A DNA stretch of 64,000 bases from Glycomyces amatae (GTDB lineage Bacteria; Actinomycetota; Actinomycetes; Mycobacteriales; Micromonosporaceae). The notes beneath the pieces are model-generated. The model was not told where the DNA came from. It made no database searches and worked only from the letters and a program-made list of their open reading frames with translations. Of this stretch, positions 1 to 7,696 are shown one piece after another. The stretch's first letter is position 1; each line of letters opens with the position of its first letter. The stretch is taken from positions 50,140 to 114,139 of the forward strand of contig NZ_JAJLQZ010000016.1 of assembly GCF_020991375.1 (NCBI RefSeq), given 5' to 3'. The position numbers and the translations under genes were made by a program.

Positions 1-126
1 AGCTTGAGCGCAGTAGGGAGGAGCGCTAGTGACGATCCTGAAGCTTGAGCGCAGTAGGGAGGAGCGCTAGTGACGATCCTGAAGCAGGGGGCACAGCAGG
101 GAGGAACGCCAGTGACGACCCCGAAG
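1..126 (+). repeat. 41-bp tandem repeat with repeated Shine-Dalgarno and TAGTG stop-start
   Basis: Two identical 41-bp units run from 1 and from 42, and a diverged third starts at 83. Each unit carries a GGGAGG Shine-Dalgarno followed by a stop-start overlap TAGTG (27-31, 68-72). The first unit reads in frame 3 as LERSREER then stop; REER is the usual C-terminus of ribosomal protein L33 (RpmG), which often precedes C-minus S14, so the window may open at the end of rpmG. That link is inference because the upstream sequence is missing. A GTG at 70 stays open in the S14 frame to a TAG directly before the S14 start. Confidence 0.6.
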
Positions 127-183
127 CAAGAAGTACAGGGAGGCGGCGCCCTGAACCGCGAGCACAGCCGAGAGGACCGGTAG

Positions 184-489
184 ATGGCCAAGAAGAGCGC
201 GATCGCCAAGCAGGCCCGCCGCGAGGTCCTCGTGGACCGGCACCGTGAGCGGCGCGCCGAGCTCAAGCGCCTCGCCGCGCACCCGGACACCGATCCGCAG
301 GCCCGGGCGGAGGCGGTGCGGCGGCTCCAGAAGCTGCCGCGCGACTCCTCCCCCGTGCGGCTGCGCAATCGGGACGCCGTGGACGGCCGCCCGCGCGGCT
401 TCAACCGGAAGTTCGGACTGTCGCGTAACCGACTCAGGGAGATGGCGCACCGGGGCGAATTGCCCGGAGTGCGTAAAGCGTCCTGGTAG
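184..489 (+). CDS. rpsN: 30S ribosomal protein S14, zinc-independent (C-minus) paralogue
   Basis: Small-subunit ribosomal protein that binds the 16S rRNA 3' domain. The 101-residue protein has the S14 core ([12 protein letters not shown], then [24 protein letters not shown] in pieces) and contains no cysteine at all, so it is the form that needs no zinc. In actinomycetes such paralogues are normally repressed by Zur and replace the zinc-ribbon S14 when zinc is scarce; a zur gene lies 12 kb away in this window. The ATG at 184 follows GAGAGG. The stop of a short upstream frame (TAG 181-183) touches the start, so translation may be coupled to an upstream gene, probably rpmG. No Zur palindrome is visible in the 183 bases available. 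Confidence 0.93.
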   Translation: MAKKSAIAKQARREVLVDRHRERRAELKRLAAHPDTDPQARAEAVRRLQKLPRDSSPVRLRNRDAVDGRPRGFNRKFGLSRNRLREMAHRGELPGVRKASW

Positions 490-530
490 GAGTATCGCCC
501 GAACCGGGCAAAGACCCCGCCTGACCTGCG

Positions 531-579
531 CCCCCTGCGATCCTTTGGCATGAAACCGTCATGCGGGCGTCGCAGGGGG
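531..579 (+). terminator. hairpin after rpsN
   Basis: A perfect 10-bp outer stem (CCCCCTGCGA at 531-540 with TCGCAGGGGG at 570-579) encloses a second 6-bp stem (GCATGA 548-553 with TCATGC 559-564). It lies 40 bases after the rpsN stop. There is no U-tract, as is common for GC-rich actinomycete terminators. Confidence 0.6.
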
Positions 580-678
580 ACGCTAACCTGAGGCTTGCGA
601 GTGCGCTGTGAGACTGCTCTCAGGCCCGGAACCATGTGAGGGGCTCCTGCGTTTCACTCTGTGGACGAAGAAGGAGTT

Positions 679-873
679 ATGACAGTGATGGTCCAGCAAT
701 TGGAGACCGCCCCGTCCGAGGCGGGCGAACCCGCCGAGGTCGAGGCCGACGTGCCCGCCAGCCCCGCGTCCCTGTGGACGTCGGAGAGCCGGGCCCACTA
801 CTCCATCACGCACGTCGAGCAGGGCGACGCCCGCGCCTGGATCGACTGCGACTGCGTCATCCACGGCGACTAG
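679..873 (+). CDS. small hypothetical protein ending in a Cys-Asp-Cys motif
   Basis: Not recognised. The 64-residue product (ATG at 679, AAGGAG eight bases upstream; a GTG at 661 in the same frame is less likely) has an acidic Ala/Pro/Glu-rich N-terminal half and a more conserved-looking C-terminal half: LWTSESRAHYSITHVEQGD, then WIDCDCVIHGD at the end. The only two cysteines form CDC seven residues from the C-terminus. It stands alone, between the rpsN hairpin and a bidirectional hairpin, convergent with the next gene, and no modification enzyme lies nearby. The leader-plus-Cys-core shape is compatible with a precursor peptide or a small metal/redox protein, but neither can be shown. Confidence 0.6.
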   Translation: MTVMVQQLETAPSEAGEPAEVEADVPASPASLWTSESRAHYSITHVEQGDARAWIDCDCVIHGD

Positions 874-893
874 CGGTCCACCGCCGTAGCTCC

Positions 894-911
894 CCGGGGC
901 CCAGGCCCCGG
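894..911. terminator. bidirectional hairpin between convergent genes
   Basis: CCGGGGCC (894-901) and GGCCCCGG (904-911) form a perfect 8-bp stem with a 2-base loop between the small CDC peptide gene and the convergent membrane protein gene. Confidence 0.5.
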
Positions 912-963
912 CGACGCCCTGCGGCCTCGGCAGGACCGGCTCGCGGCGCGGCCGCACCGGGAC

Positions 964-2130
964 TCAGCCGATCTCGACCAGGGAGTGGCACTGGTCGTTC
1001 GCCCCCTCCGGGGCCTCGGCGACCACGGCGCCGCCTTCGAAGTCGAGTTCCGCGCGCAGCCCGTCGATCCAGATGGGACAGCTCACCGTGGCCGTGCGCT
1101 CCTGCCCGCCCTCGGTGACCACCACTTCCGTCCGGGCCTCGCCAGGCGCGGTCGTCACCAGGGCGAAGCCGTGGCCCGTCTCGTACCACCACCACTCGGT
1201 CTGCCACTGCGGGTAGGCCGTGATCTCCCAGGCCGCTCCGGGCGCGAAGGACACCTCGCGGTCCGGGTCCTCGGGGAACCCGAACGCGCAGGCGTCGAGC
1301 GCGGGGTCGGCCGCGCAGGCGTCGAGGCGTCCGCGCAGTGCCGCGTCGACGGCCTCGATGCCCTCCCCGCTCAGCAGGATCGCGGGGAGGAACAGCCAGG
1401 TGTCCGAGTAGTCCTCGCCGAGGGGCGTGAACTCGGTCCCGAGCGCCAGCACCCGGGGCTCGCTCTCGAACTCCATGGTGGACGGCAGCTCGGGGTAGAA
1501 CCGGTACACGCCGGGCAGCAGCATGACCTCCACGGCCCCCATGTCGTCCTCGACCGGGACGCTGACGCCGTTGAGGTCGAAATGGTCGAAGGGGGCGAGG
1601 AGGTCGGCCGGCGTGAGGGCGTTCTCGATCTCGGCCTGCCCGTGCCCGATCCCCACGCGGTAGCGAAAGCCCGCCCGGGTGCCGTCGTCGGCCTCGATCT
1701 CGGCGTAGACCTGCGCGAGGGCGTCGCTGGGCCGCTCGGTGTAGTCGACCTGGGCGACGGTGACGACGCGCCAGGAGTCGTCCAGGGCCTCGGGTTCGAC
1801 GAACCCGCCGACGGGCTCGTCGACGGTCGTGTAGGACAGCGCCTCGTCGACGTCGCCCTCGCGGACGGCCTCGAGGTACGCGCGCACGGTGTCCTCGGCG
1901 AGCGGCCGGTTGAGCGGCGACAGCTTCACGGCGGCCACGACCGCGGCGACCAGCACGATCACTATGGCGGCGTAGGCGAGCAGGAGGTTCTCCCGGCCGA
2001 GCGGGAGGCCGGGCCACGGGCGGCGGGACCGCGGAGGCGGCGGTTCGGGGGGCGGGGCGATCGCGTCGGCGGCGCCGAGGTCGATCGAGATCTCGACGTC
2101 GCGCCGATCCGGTGAGGGGGATCCGGACAC
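964..2130 (-). CDS. single-pass membrane protein with large extracytoplasmic domain, unknown function
   Basis: Function not recognised. From the GTG at 2130 (GGAG eight bases upstream; a TTG at 2169 is an upstream alternative) the product is 388 residues. It starts with a proline-rich cytoplasmic stretch (about 1-50), has one membrane segment (AIVIVLVAAVVAAVKL, about 55-75) and then an NTF2/DUF4878-like start to the outer domain (AEDTVRAYLEAVREGDVDEALSYT). The rest is acidic with four cysteines placed in pairs (two near CAADPALDACAFG). The architecture is like that of secreted/anchored lumenal actinomycete proteins. It is divergent from the next membrane protein, which may share its promoter region. 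Confidence 0.7.
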   Translation of the reverse strand: MSGSPSPDRRDVEISIDLGAADAIAPPPEPPPPRSRRPWPGLPLGRENLLLAYAAIVIVLVAAVVAAVKLSPLNRPLAEDTVRAYLEAVREGDVDEALSYTTVDEPVGGFVEPEALDDSWRVVTVAQVDYTERPSDALAQVYAEIEADDGTRAGFRYRVGIGHGQAEIENALTPADLLAPFDHFDLNGVSVPVEDDMGAVEVMLLPGVYRFYPELPSTMEFESEPRVLALGTEFTPLGEDYSDTWLFLPAILLSGEGIEAVDAALRGRLDACAADPALDACAFGFPEDPDREVSFAPGAAWEITAYPQWQTEWWWYETGHGFALVTTAPGEARTEVVVTEGGQERTATVSCPIWIDGLRAELDFEGGAVVAEAPEGANDQCHSLVEIG

Positions 2131-2196
2131 CGTGGCTCCAGTTGCTCGACTGCTACCGTTGTCGTGCAAAGTGTAGCGTTCTCAGGTAGGCCCCTC

Positions 2197-3081
2197 ATGC
2201 CCTCGACCACGTGGTTCAGGAACGGCGCGCGATCCCTGCGGCGCGCGGCGGGCCGCACTCACCGGCGCGCCGAATCGCTGCCGCGGCTGCCGTTCGCCGT
2301 CGCGTTCGCCATGGCGCTGGTGGCGCTCGTCGTCGCCGTCGAGTTCCGCCCGCCGTCCGAAGAGGTCGCGGTCGAGGTCGATGAGCACCCTTCCGATGCT
2401 GAGGAGATGTGGTACGGCGGCGGGTTCCCCACCGAAGAGGTCGAGCTGGAGATCGTCGAGTACGGCGTCAGCAGGGTCGTGGTCCAGGAGCTGCCCCGGC
2501 TCGTCATCGGGCTCGTGGTGCGCAACCCCTACGACAGGGACATGAGCACGGGGGCGGTGTCGCTCACCTCCGTGACGCAGGACGGGAACCCGGTCCGCAT
2601 CGAGGACTTCTACATCGGCACGATCCCGCCCGAGACGACCGTGAGCGTCGGCTACGTCGCCTCGGGAGGCGGCGACCTCCCGGTGGAGGCGATGCGGCTG
2701 GAGGCCTCCGAGCCGGCGTTCCTCTACGACGATCCCGAGGCCGAGGGGGCCGACGTCTTCAGTCCGGCGCCGGTGCTGCCGGAGGCGACGCTCGTGGAGA
2801 CCGAGCCGCTGCTCAGCCCCGACGGCTACCGGCTGCGGTACCGGCTGGACGCGCCGGAGGCGGCCGAGGTCCAGGTCACGATCCTGTTCCGCGACGGCGA
2901 GGGGCGGCTCCTCGGCGGCATACCCGCGGGCGGCGAGCCGTTCAGCATGTTCCACGACGGGTGGACCACGCACCGGTTCCCCGTGGAGGAGGGCGAGACG
3001 CTCCACCACGTCGACGTCCCCGAGGCGTGGATGCCCGAAGGGACCGACCCCGATCGGTTCGAGGTCGGCCCCAGCGTCTGA
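2197..3081 (+). CDS. single-pass membrane protein, unknown function
   Basis: Function not recognised. ATG at 2197 is preceded by AGGTAGG; the frame is open upstream to a GTG at 2164. The 294-residue product has a basic N-terminus (RNGARSLRRAAGRTHRR), one membrane anchor (PFAVAFAMALVALVVAVEF, about 32-50) and an outer beta-rich acidic domain with VVRNPYDRDMSTGAVSLT and a FYIGTIPPETTVSVGY segment, typical of secreted immunoglobulin-like or FxLYD-like folds that contrast two states of a binding partner. Divergent neighbour at 964-2130 has the same one-anchor design, so the pair may work together at the envelope; this is inference from position only. Confidence 0.75.
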   Translation: MPSTTWFRNGARSLRRAAGRTHRRAESLPRLPFAVAFAMALVALVVAVEFRPPSEEVAVEVDEHPSDAEEMWYGGGFPTEEVELEIVEYGVSRVVVQELPRLVIGLVVRNPYDRDMSTGAVSLTSVTQDGNPVRIEDFYIGTIPPETTVSVGYVASGGGDLPVEAMRLEASEPAFLYDDPEAEGADVFSPAPVLPEATLVETEPLLSPDGYRLRYRLDAPEAAEVQVTILFRDGEGRLLGGIPAGGEPFSMFHDGWTTHRFPVEEGETLHHVDVPEAWMPEGTDPDRFEVGPSV

Positions 3082-3087
3082 TCTGCT

Positions 3088-4461
3088 CTAGAGCCGTTCG
3101 AGGAGGAACCGCTCGACCTGGTCGATCGCGACGCGGTCCTGCTGCATCGTGTCGCGGTCGCGGATCGTCACCGCCTGGTCCTCGAGGGTGTCGAAGTCGA
3201 CGGTGATGCAGTACGGCGTGCCGATCTCGTCGGCGCGGCGGTAGCGGCGCCCGATCGCGCCCGCGTCGTCGAAGTCGACGTTCCAGCGCTTGCGCAGGCG
3301 GGCGGCCAGGTCCTTCGCCTTCGGCGACAGGTCCTCGTTGCGGCTCAGCGGCAGCACCGCGGCCTTGACGGGCGCCAGGCGCGGGTCGAAGCGGAGCACG
3401 GTGCGCTTGTCCACGCCGCCCTTGGTGTTCGGGGCCTCGTCGACGTCGTAGGCCTCCAGGAGGAAGGCCAGCACCGAGCGGGTCAGGCCCGCCGCGGGCT
3501 CGATGACGTACGGGGTCCAGCGCTCGCCCTTGGCCTGGTCGAAGTAGGACAGGTCCGCGCCCGAGTGCTTCGAGTGGGTCGACAGGTCGAAGTCGGTGCG
3601 GTTGGCGACGCCCTCGAGCTCGCCGAACTCGCTGCCGGCGAAGTTGAAGCGGTACTCGATGTCGACGGTGCGCTTGGAGTAGTGGGAGAGCTTCTCCTTC
3701 GGGTGCTCGTACCGGCGCAGGTTGTCCTGGCTCAGGCCGAGGTCGACGTACCAGTCCCAGCGCTGCTGGAGCCAGTACTCGTGCCACTCCTCGTCCGTGC
3801 CCGGCTCGACGAAGAACTCCATCTCCATCTGCTCGAACTCGCGGGTGCGGAAGATGAAGTTGCCCGGCGTGATCTCGTTGCGGAACGACTTGCCGGTCTG
3901 GGCGATGCCGAACGGGGGCTTGCGCCGCGAGGAGGTCATGACGTTCGTGAAGTTCACGAAGATGCCCTGCGCGGTCTCGGGGCGCAGGTAGTGCACGTTC
4001 TCGGAGTCCTCGGTGGCGCCGAGGAAGGTCTTCATGAGGCCGTTGAACATGCGCGGCTCGGTGAAGGAGCCGCGGGCGCCGCAGTGGGGGCACGCGAGGT
4101 CGGCGAGGCCGTTCTCGGGTTCGGCGCCGTGCTTCTCCTCGTACGCCTCGACGAGGTGGTCGGCGCGGAAGCGCTTGTGGCACGACTGGCACTCGGTGAG
4201 CGGGTCGGTGAACTCCTCGATGTGGCCGCTGGCGACCCACACCTGGGGGTTGAGGACGACGGCCGAGTCGATGCCGACCACGTCGTCGCGCTCGCGGACC
4301 ATCGCGTTCCACCACTCGCGGCGGATGTTCTCCTTCAGCTCGACACCGAGCGGGCCGTAGTCCCAAGCAGAGCGGGTGCCTCCGTAGATCTCCGAACTGG
4401 GGAAGACGAAGCCGCGGCGTTTGGACAGGCTGATGAGCGCTTCGGTGCGATCTTGGGACAC
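3088..4461 (-). CDS. glyQS: glycyl-tRNA synthetase (alpha2 type)
   Basis: Charges tRNA-Gly with glycine in the cytosol. The 457-residue length and sequence fit the single-chain class II enzyme of actinobacteria, not the alpha2-beta2 form. Visible features are the N-terminal catalytic start ([18 protein letters not shown]), two Cys-x2-Cys pairs (CQSCHKRF near 98 and CPHCGARG near 129), the motif 2 region ([20 protein letters not shown]) and the C-terminal anticodon-binding domain ([11 protein letters not shown]). The GTG start at 4461 has GAGAGG upstream. It converges with the membrane protein gene at 2197-3081, the stops only seven bases apart. Confidence 0.97.
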   Translation of the reverse strand: MSQDRTEALISLSKRRGFVFPSSEIYGGTRSAWDYGPLGVELKENIRREWWNAMVRERDDVVGIDSAVVLNPQVWVASGHIEEFTDPLTECQSCHKRFRADHLVEAYEEKHGAEPENGLADLACPHCGARGSFTEPRMFNGLMKTFLGATEDSENVHYLRPETAQGIFVNFTNVMTSSRRKPPFGIAQTGKSFRNEITPGNFIFRTREFEQMEMEFFVEPGTDEEWHEYWLQQRWDWYVDLGLSQDNLRRYEHPKEKLSHYSKRTVDIEYRFNFAGSEFGELEGVANRTDFDLSTHSKHSGADLSYFDQAKGERWTPYVIEPAAGLTRSVLAFLLEAYDVDEAPNTKGGVDKRTVLRFDPRLAPVKAAVLPLSRNEDLSPKAKDLAARLRKRWNVDFDDAGAIGRRYRRADEIGTPYCITVDFDTLEDQAVTIRDRDTMQQDRVAIDQVERFLLERL

Positions 4462-4663
4462 GATGATTCCTCTCGATCCGGCTGGCGGTCGGTGAGACTG
4501 CGGATAAGTGCTCGAACAGACTGCTCGAGCGGCGGTGCGTGGTCAATCCAGTTTCGGGGCTGGACGTCGAACCCTGGCGCACGGGAAGTGCGCCTCCGCC
4601 AGTGAGCAAGCGTACCTCGCAGTAGGGGCCCCGCCGCTGCCGCCCCGCGGCGCGAGTCGCGCG

Positions 4664-4691
4664 CCGCGGGCCCGCCCGGGCGGGCCCGCGG
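4664..4691. terminator. 28-bp perfect GC palindrome after the TPR gene
   Basis: CCGCGGGCCCGCCC followed by its exact reverse complement, 4664-4691, directly abutting the stop codon of the leftward TPR gene. It would form a very stable hairpin in RNA and probably ends that transcript before the glyQS promoter region. Confidence 0.6.
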
Positions 4692-7625
4692 TCAGCTCCC
4701 CGGCTGCTTGCGCAGATCCGCCAGGTGCTGCTCGAACCCCTCCCTGGCCTCGGTGAAGACGGGGGCCGCGAGCCAGCCGAGGGCCTCCTCCCCCACCTCG
4801 ATCGCGCCCTGCGCGTCGCCGAGCTCGGACAGGAGCCACATCGTCTGGTGGGCCGTGAGGCTCGCCCGCTCCAGCAGCAGCGGGCCCTCCCGGAACACCG
4901 CCAGGGCCCGGCGCTGGAGGTCGAGCACCGGTTCGGCCTCGTCGCGGCGCAGGCCCGGCTCCCCGGCCTGGGACTCCAGGAACTGGAACGTCAGCTGGGC
5001 GTGCTGGCGGTAGGTCTCGCCGAGCTCGAACCGGGCCGACTCGCGCACGGCCTCCGGCTGCGAGGCGTCGGCGCGGACCGTGTGGAGGCGGGCCGCGATC
5101 TGCGCCATCGTCTGGAGGCCCTCGCCGAACGCGGCGTCGCCCATGATGGTGCGCAGCAGCCAGGCGCGGGCGCGGCTCACCCGCGTCCAGGACGCGAAGT
5201 CGCCGAGCTCGTCGGTGGTCTCCACCGCGCGGGTGTAGACCTCCAGGGCGTGGTCGTGCTCGCCGAGCTTCTCCAGCAGCTCCCCGGTGAGGAACAGCGT
5301 GTCGGCGTACAGGTGCACCAGGTGGTTCTCGTCGGCGGCCTCCAGCAGGGCCAGGGCCGCGAGGCCGTGCTCGACGCCCTGGCGGGTGTCGCCCTGCTTG
5401 TCGTAGGACTCGGCGAGGTTGAACCGCACGTTGCACACCCGCCACAGCTCGTGGTCGGGCAGGTCGGCGAGCGCGGCCTCCAGGAGCGGGAGGGCCTCGG
5501 CGCGGCGCTCCTGCTCGATGAGGGCCGCGCCCATGAGGTGGCGGGCGACGGCGGCGGGCACGGTCATGCCGGCGGCGTCGCAGTGGACGGAGGCCTCCAG
5601 GGCGTGCGCGTAGGTGCCCTGGTGGTCGCCCGAGCGCATCGAGAACTCGGCGGCCTGGAGGCGCAGCTTCGCGGCGATGGTGTGGCTCGGTTCGTCGCCG
5701 AGGGCCTCGATGCCGTCGGCGGTGACGGCGAAGGCCCGCTCCAGGTCGCCGGTGAGGCCGATCTGGTCGGCGAGGTCGGCGCAGGCGCGGGCGACGGCCC
5801 AGCCGGCGTCGGCGGCGCGGGCGGTCTCCAGGCCGGCGGTGAGCAGGGCGGTCTTGGCCTGCGGGTCGTCCTCGAGGCGGGCGCGCAGGTCGATGAGGTC
5901 GCAGCGGCGGATGAGCGCGTAGCGCTGCCCGGTGCAGGCGGCGAGGGCCTCGTCGAGGGCGCGGGCGCGCTCGTCGAGGTCGGGGGCGAGCGCGGCGAGG
6001 CCGCCGGAGGCGGTGCTGCCCGAAGACGTGGCGGCGAGGTACTCGGCGCGCATGGCCAGGACCTGGGCGGTGTGGAAGCTGCGGTCGTCGATGCGCCGCT
6101 CGGCGCGGAGCTCGTGGGCGGCGGCGGTGACGCGCTCGGCCCCGGCGCGGATGTCGCCGGGCTCGGTGTCGGCGCGGTGGATGAGCAGGAACGCCTCGGC
6201 GACGAGGGCGCGGCCGGGCTGCCCGGCGAGGCCGAACAGCTCGACGGCGCGGCGCAGCCCGTCGAGGACGGCCTCGGGGTCGTCGGACTGGGCGGACTCG
6301 GCGTGGGCGATCTCGGCGCGGTGCTCGGGGATGAGCTCGATGCCGAGGGCGCCGGCGAGCGCGCCCACCTTCAGCCAGGCCTTCCACGTGTCCGGGGAGC
6401 AGTCGTCGTAGGCGGCGTAGGCGGCGTCGATGGCGGCGTCCAGGTCGGGGCCCTCGACCGGCCCGGACGCGAGGTCGGCGGTGAGCACGTCCACGGCGGG
6501 CTTGGCGGGGGCCTCCTTGAGGCCCAGGTGGACCTTCTGCTCGTACGGGGTGGAGTCGACAACGCACGCGGACATGTGGGAGTGGTGGTCGTTGCCGTTG
6601 CGGGCGTCGAAGCGGGCGCAGACGGCGGCGCGCTCGGCCTCGGCCCAGTCGTGGAGGGAGTCGGCGGTCCACTCGCCGCCGCCGGGGCCGGGCACCGAGG
6701 CGTCGGCGAAGCCGAGGGCCCTGAGGCGGCGGCAGGTGAGGACGGCGACCTCGAGGAGGCGCTGGCGGTCGCGCACGCCGAGGTCGAGGTCGAAGAAGCG
6801 GGCGTGCTCGGCGAGGATCTCGACGGCGCGGTGCTCGTTGCCGGTGAGGGCGCAGAACTCGATGTGGAGGGCGATCATGGCGACCATGTCCTCCTTGCCC
6901 TTGCACATCTGGTAGCCGCGCAGGTGGTTGGCGCGGGCCTCGTCGATGCGGTCGAGCTCGACCAGGGGCAGGAGGGAGAGCGCGAGCCCGTAGTGGGGCT
7001 CGTGGGCGCAGGTGTGCTCGCCGGCGAGGACCGGTTCGAGCATCTCCATGGCGGCGTCGGCCGAGTCCTCCTCGGCGTAGAACACGATGGTGGCCAGCGA
7101 GGTGTACTGGCAGGCGGTGCAGTCGGACATGTCGTCCTCCTCGGCCGCCCCGAGGGCCTCGATCGCGCGGGCGACCCGGTCGTAGTCGCCGACGTGGTAG
7201 GCCAGCTGCATCTCGTAGGCGGCGGGGGCGTGCATGGAGTAGCCGGCCTCGGCGTAGCGGCGGCGCATCTCCTCGAGCCAGTGCTCGATGGACTCCAGGG
7301 GCACGTCGGGCTGCTCGATCATCTTGTCGACGATCCACTTGAACGTCCAGTACAGGGACCGGGTCAGGTAGGCGTCGAAGTGCTCGGGCTGGGAGTCGAA
7401 GGCGCGCAGGAGCCGGGCGAAGGGGACGAGGATGCGGGTGGAGTCGCGGGAGAACTCGTAGGCGTCGACCAGCCCGCTGAGCGCGTAGTTGACGAGCTCG
7501 GGGTCGCCGACGGCGTCGGCGGCCTCGACCGCCCGCTCCAGGGCCGCGACCTTCGCCTCGCCGGCCTCTTCGAAGCGGGCCTCGTTGAGCAGTCGCCAGA
7601 TCTCGTCGGGGTCGGGAGTGGCCAT
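4692..7625 (-). CDS. large tetratricopeptide-repeat protein partnered with HSP90-family protein
   Basis: A 977-residue all-helical protein with no membrane segment, made of degenerate TPR-like helix pairs along its whole length (examples: NEARFEEAGEAKVAALERAVEAA in pieces near the start; LLEKLGEHDHALEVYTRAV; ALPLLEAALADLPDHELWRV). TPR proteins act as protein-binding scaffolds. It starts 72 bases after the HSP90-family gene on the same strand, and a linked HSP90-like/TPR gene pair is known in other actinomycetes, so it is probably a dedicated partner or co-chaperone; in eukaryotes HSP90 partners are commonly TPR proteins. A Cys-rich spot (DCTAC near 165) could bind metal. Precise function unknown. 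Confidence 0.8.
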   Translation of the reverse strand: MATPDPDEIWRLLNEARFEEAGEAKVAALERAVEAADAVGDPELVNYALSGLVDAYEFSRDSTRILVPFARLLRAFDSQPEHFDAYLTRSLYWTFKWIVDKMIEQPDVPLESIEHWLEEMRRRYAEAGYSMHAPAAYEMQLAYHVGDYDRVARAIEALGAAEEDDMSDCTACQYTSLATIVFYAEEDSADAAMEMLEPVLAGEHTCAHEPHYGLALSLLPLVELDRIDEARANHLRGYQMCKGKEDMVAMIALHIEFCALTGNEHRAVEILAEHARFFDLDLGVRDRQRLLEVAVLTCRRLRALGFADASVPGPGGGEWTADSLHDWAEAERAAVCARFDARNGNDHHSHMSACVVDSTPYEQKVHLGLKEAPAKPAVDVLTADLASGPVEGPDLDAAIDAAYAAYDDCSPDTWKAWLKVGALAGALGIELIPEHRAEIAHAESAQSDDPEAVLDGLRRAVELFGLAGQPGRALVAEAFLLIHRADTEPGDIRAGAERVTAAAHELRAERRIDDRSFHTAQVLAMRAEYLAATSSGSTASGGLAALAPDLDERARALDEALAACTGQRYALIRRCDLIDLRARLEDDPQAKTALLTAGLETARAADAGWAVARACADLADQIGLTGDLERAFAVTADGIEALGDEPSHTIAAKLRLQAAEFSMRSGDHQGTYAHALEASVHCDAAGMTVPAAVARHLMGAALIEQERRAEALPLLEAALADLPDHELWRVCNVRFNLAESYDKQGDTRQGVEHGLAALALLEAADENHLVHLYADTLFLTGELLEKLGEHDHALEVYTRAVETTDELGDFASWTRVSRARAWLLRTIMGDAAFGEGLQTMAQIAARLHTVRADASQPEAVRESARFELGETYRQHAQLTFQFLESQAGEPGLRRDEAEPVLDLQRRALAVFREGPLLLERASLTAHQTMWLLSELGDAQGAIEVGEEALGWLAAPVFTEAREGFEQHLADLRKQPGS

Positions 7626-7696
7626 CTGTCACTAGTCCTTCGTGATGGGTTCAGTTCGGTGGAGGGCCGCTCGGTCGGGGCGGCCCCCGCGGTCCG

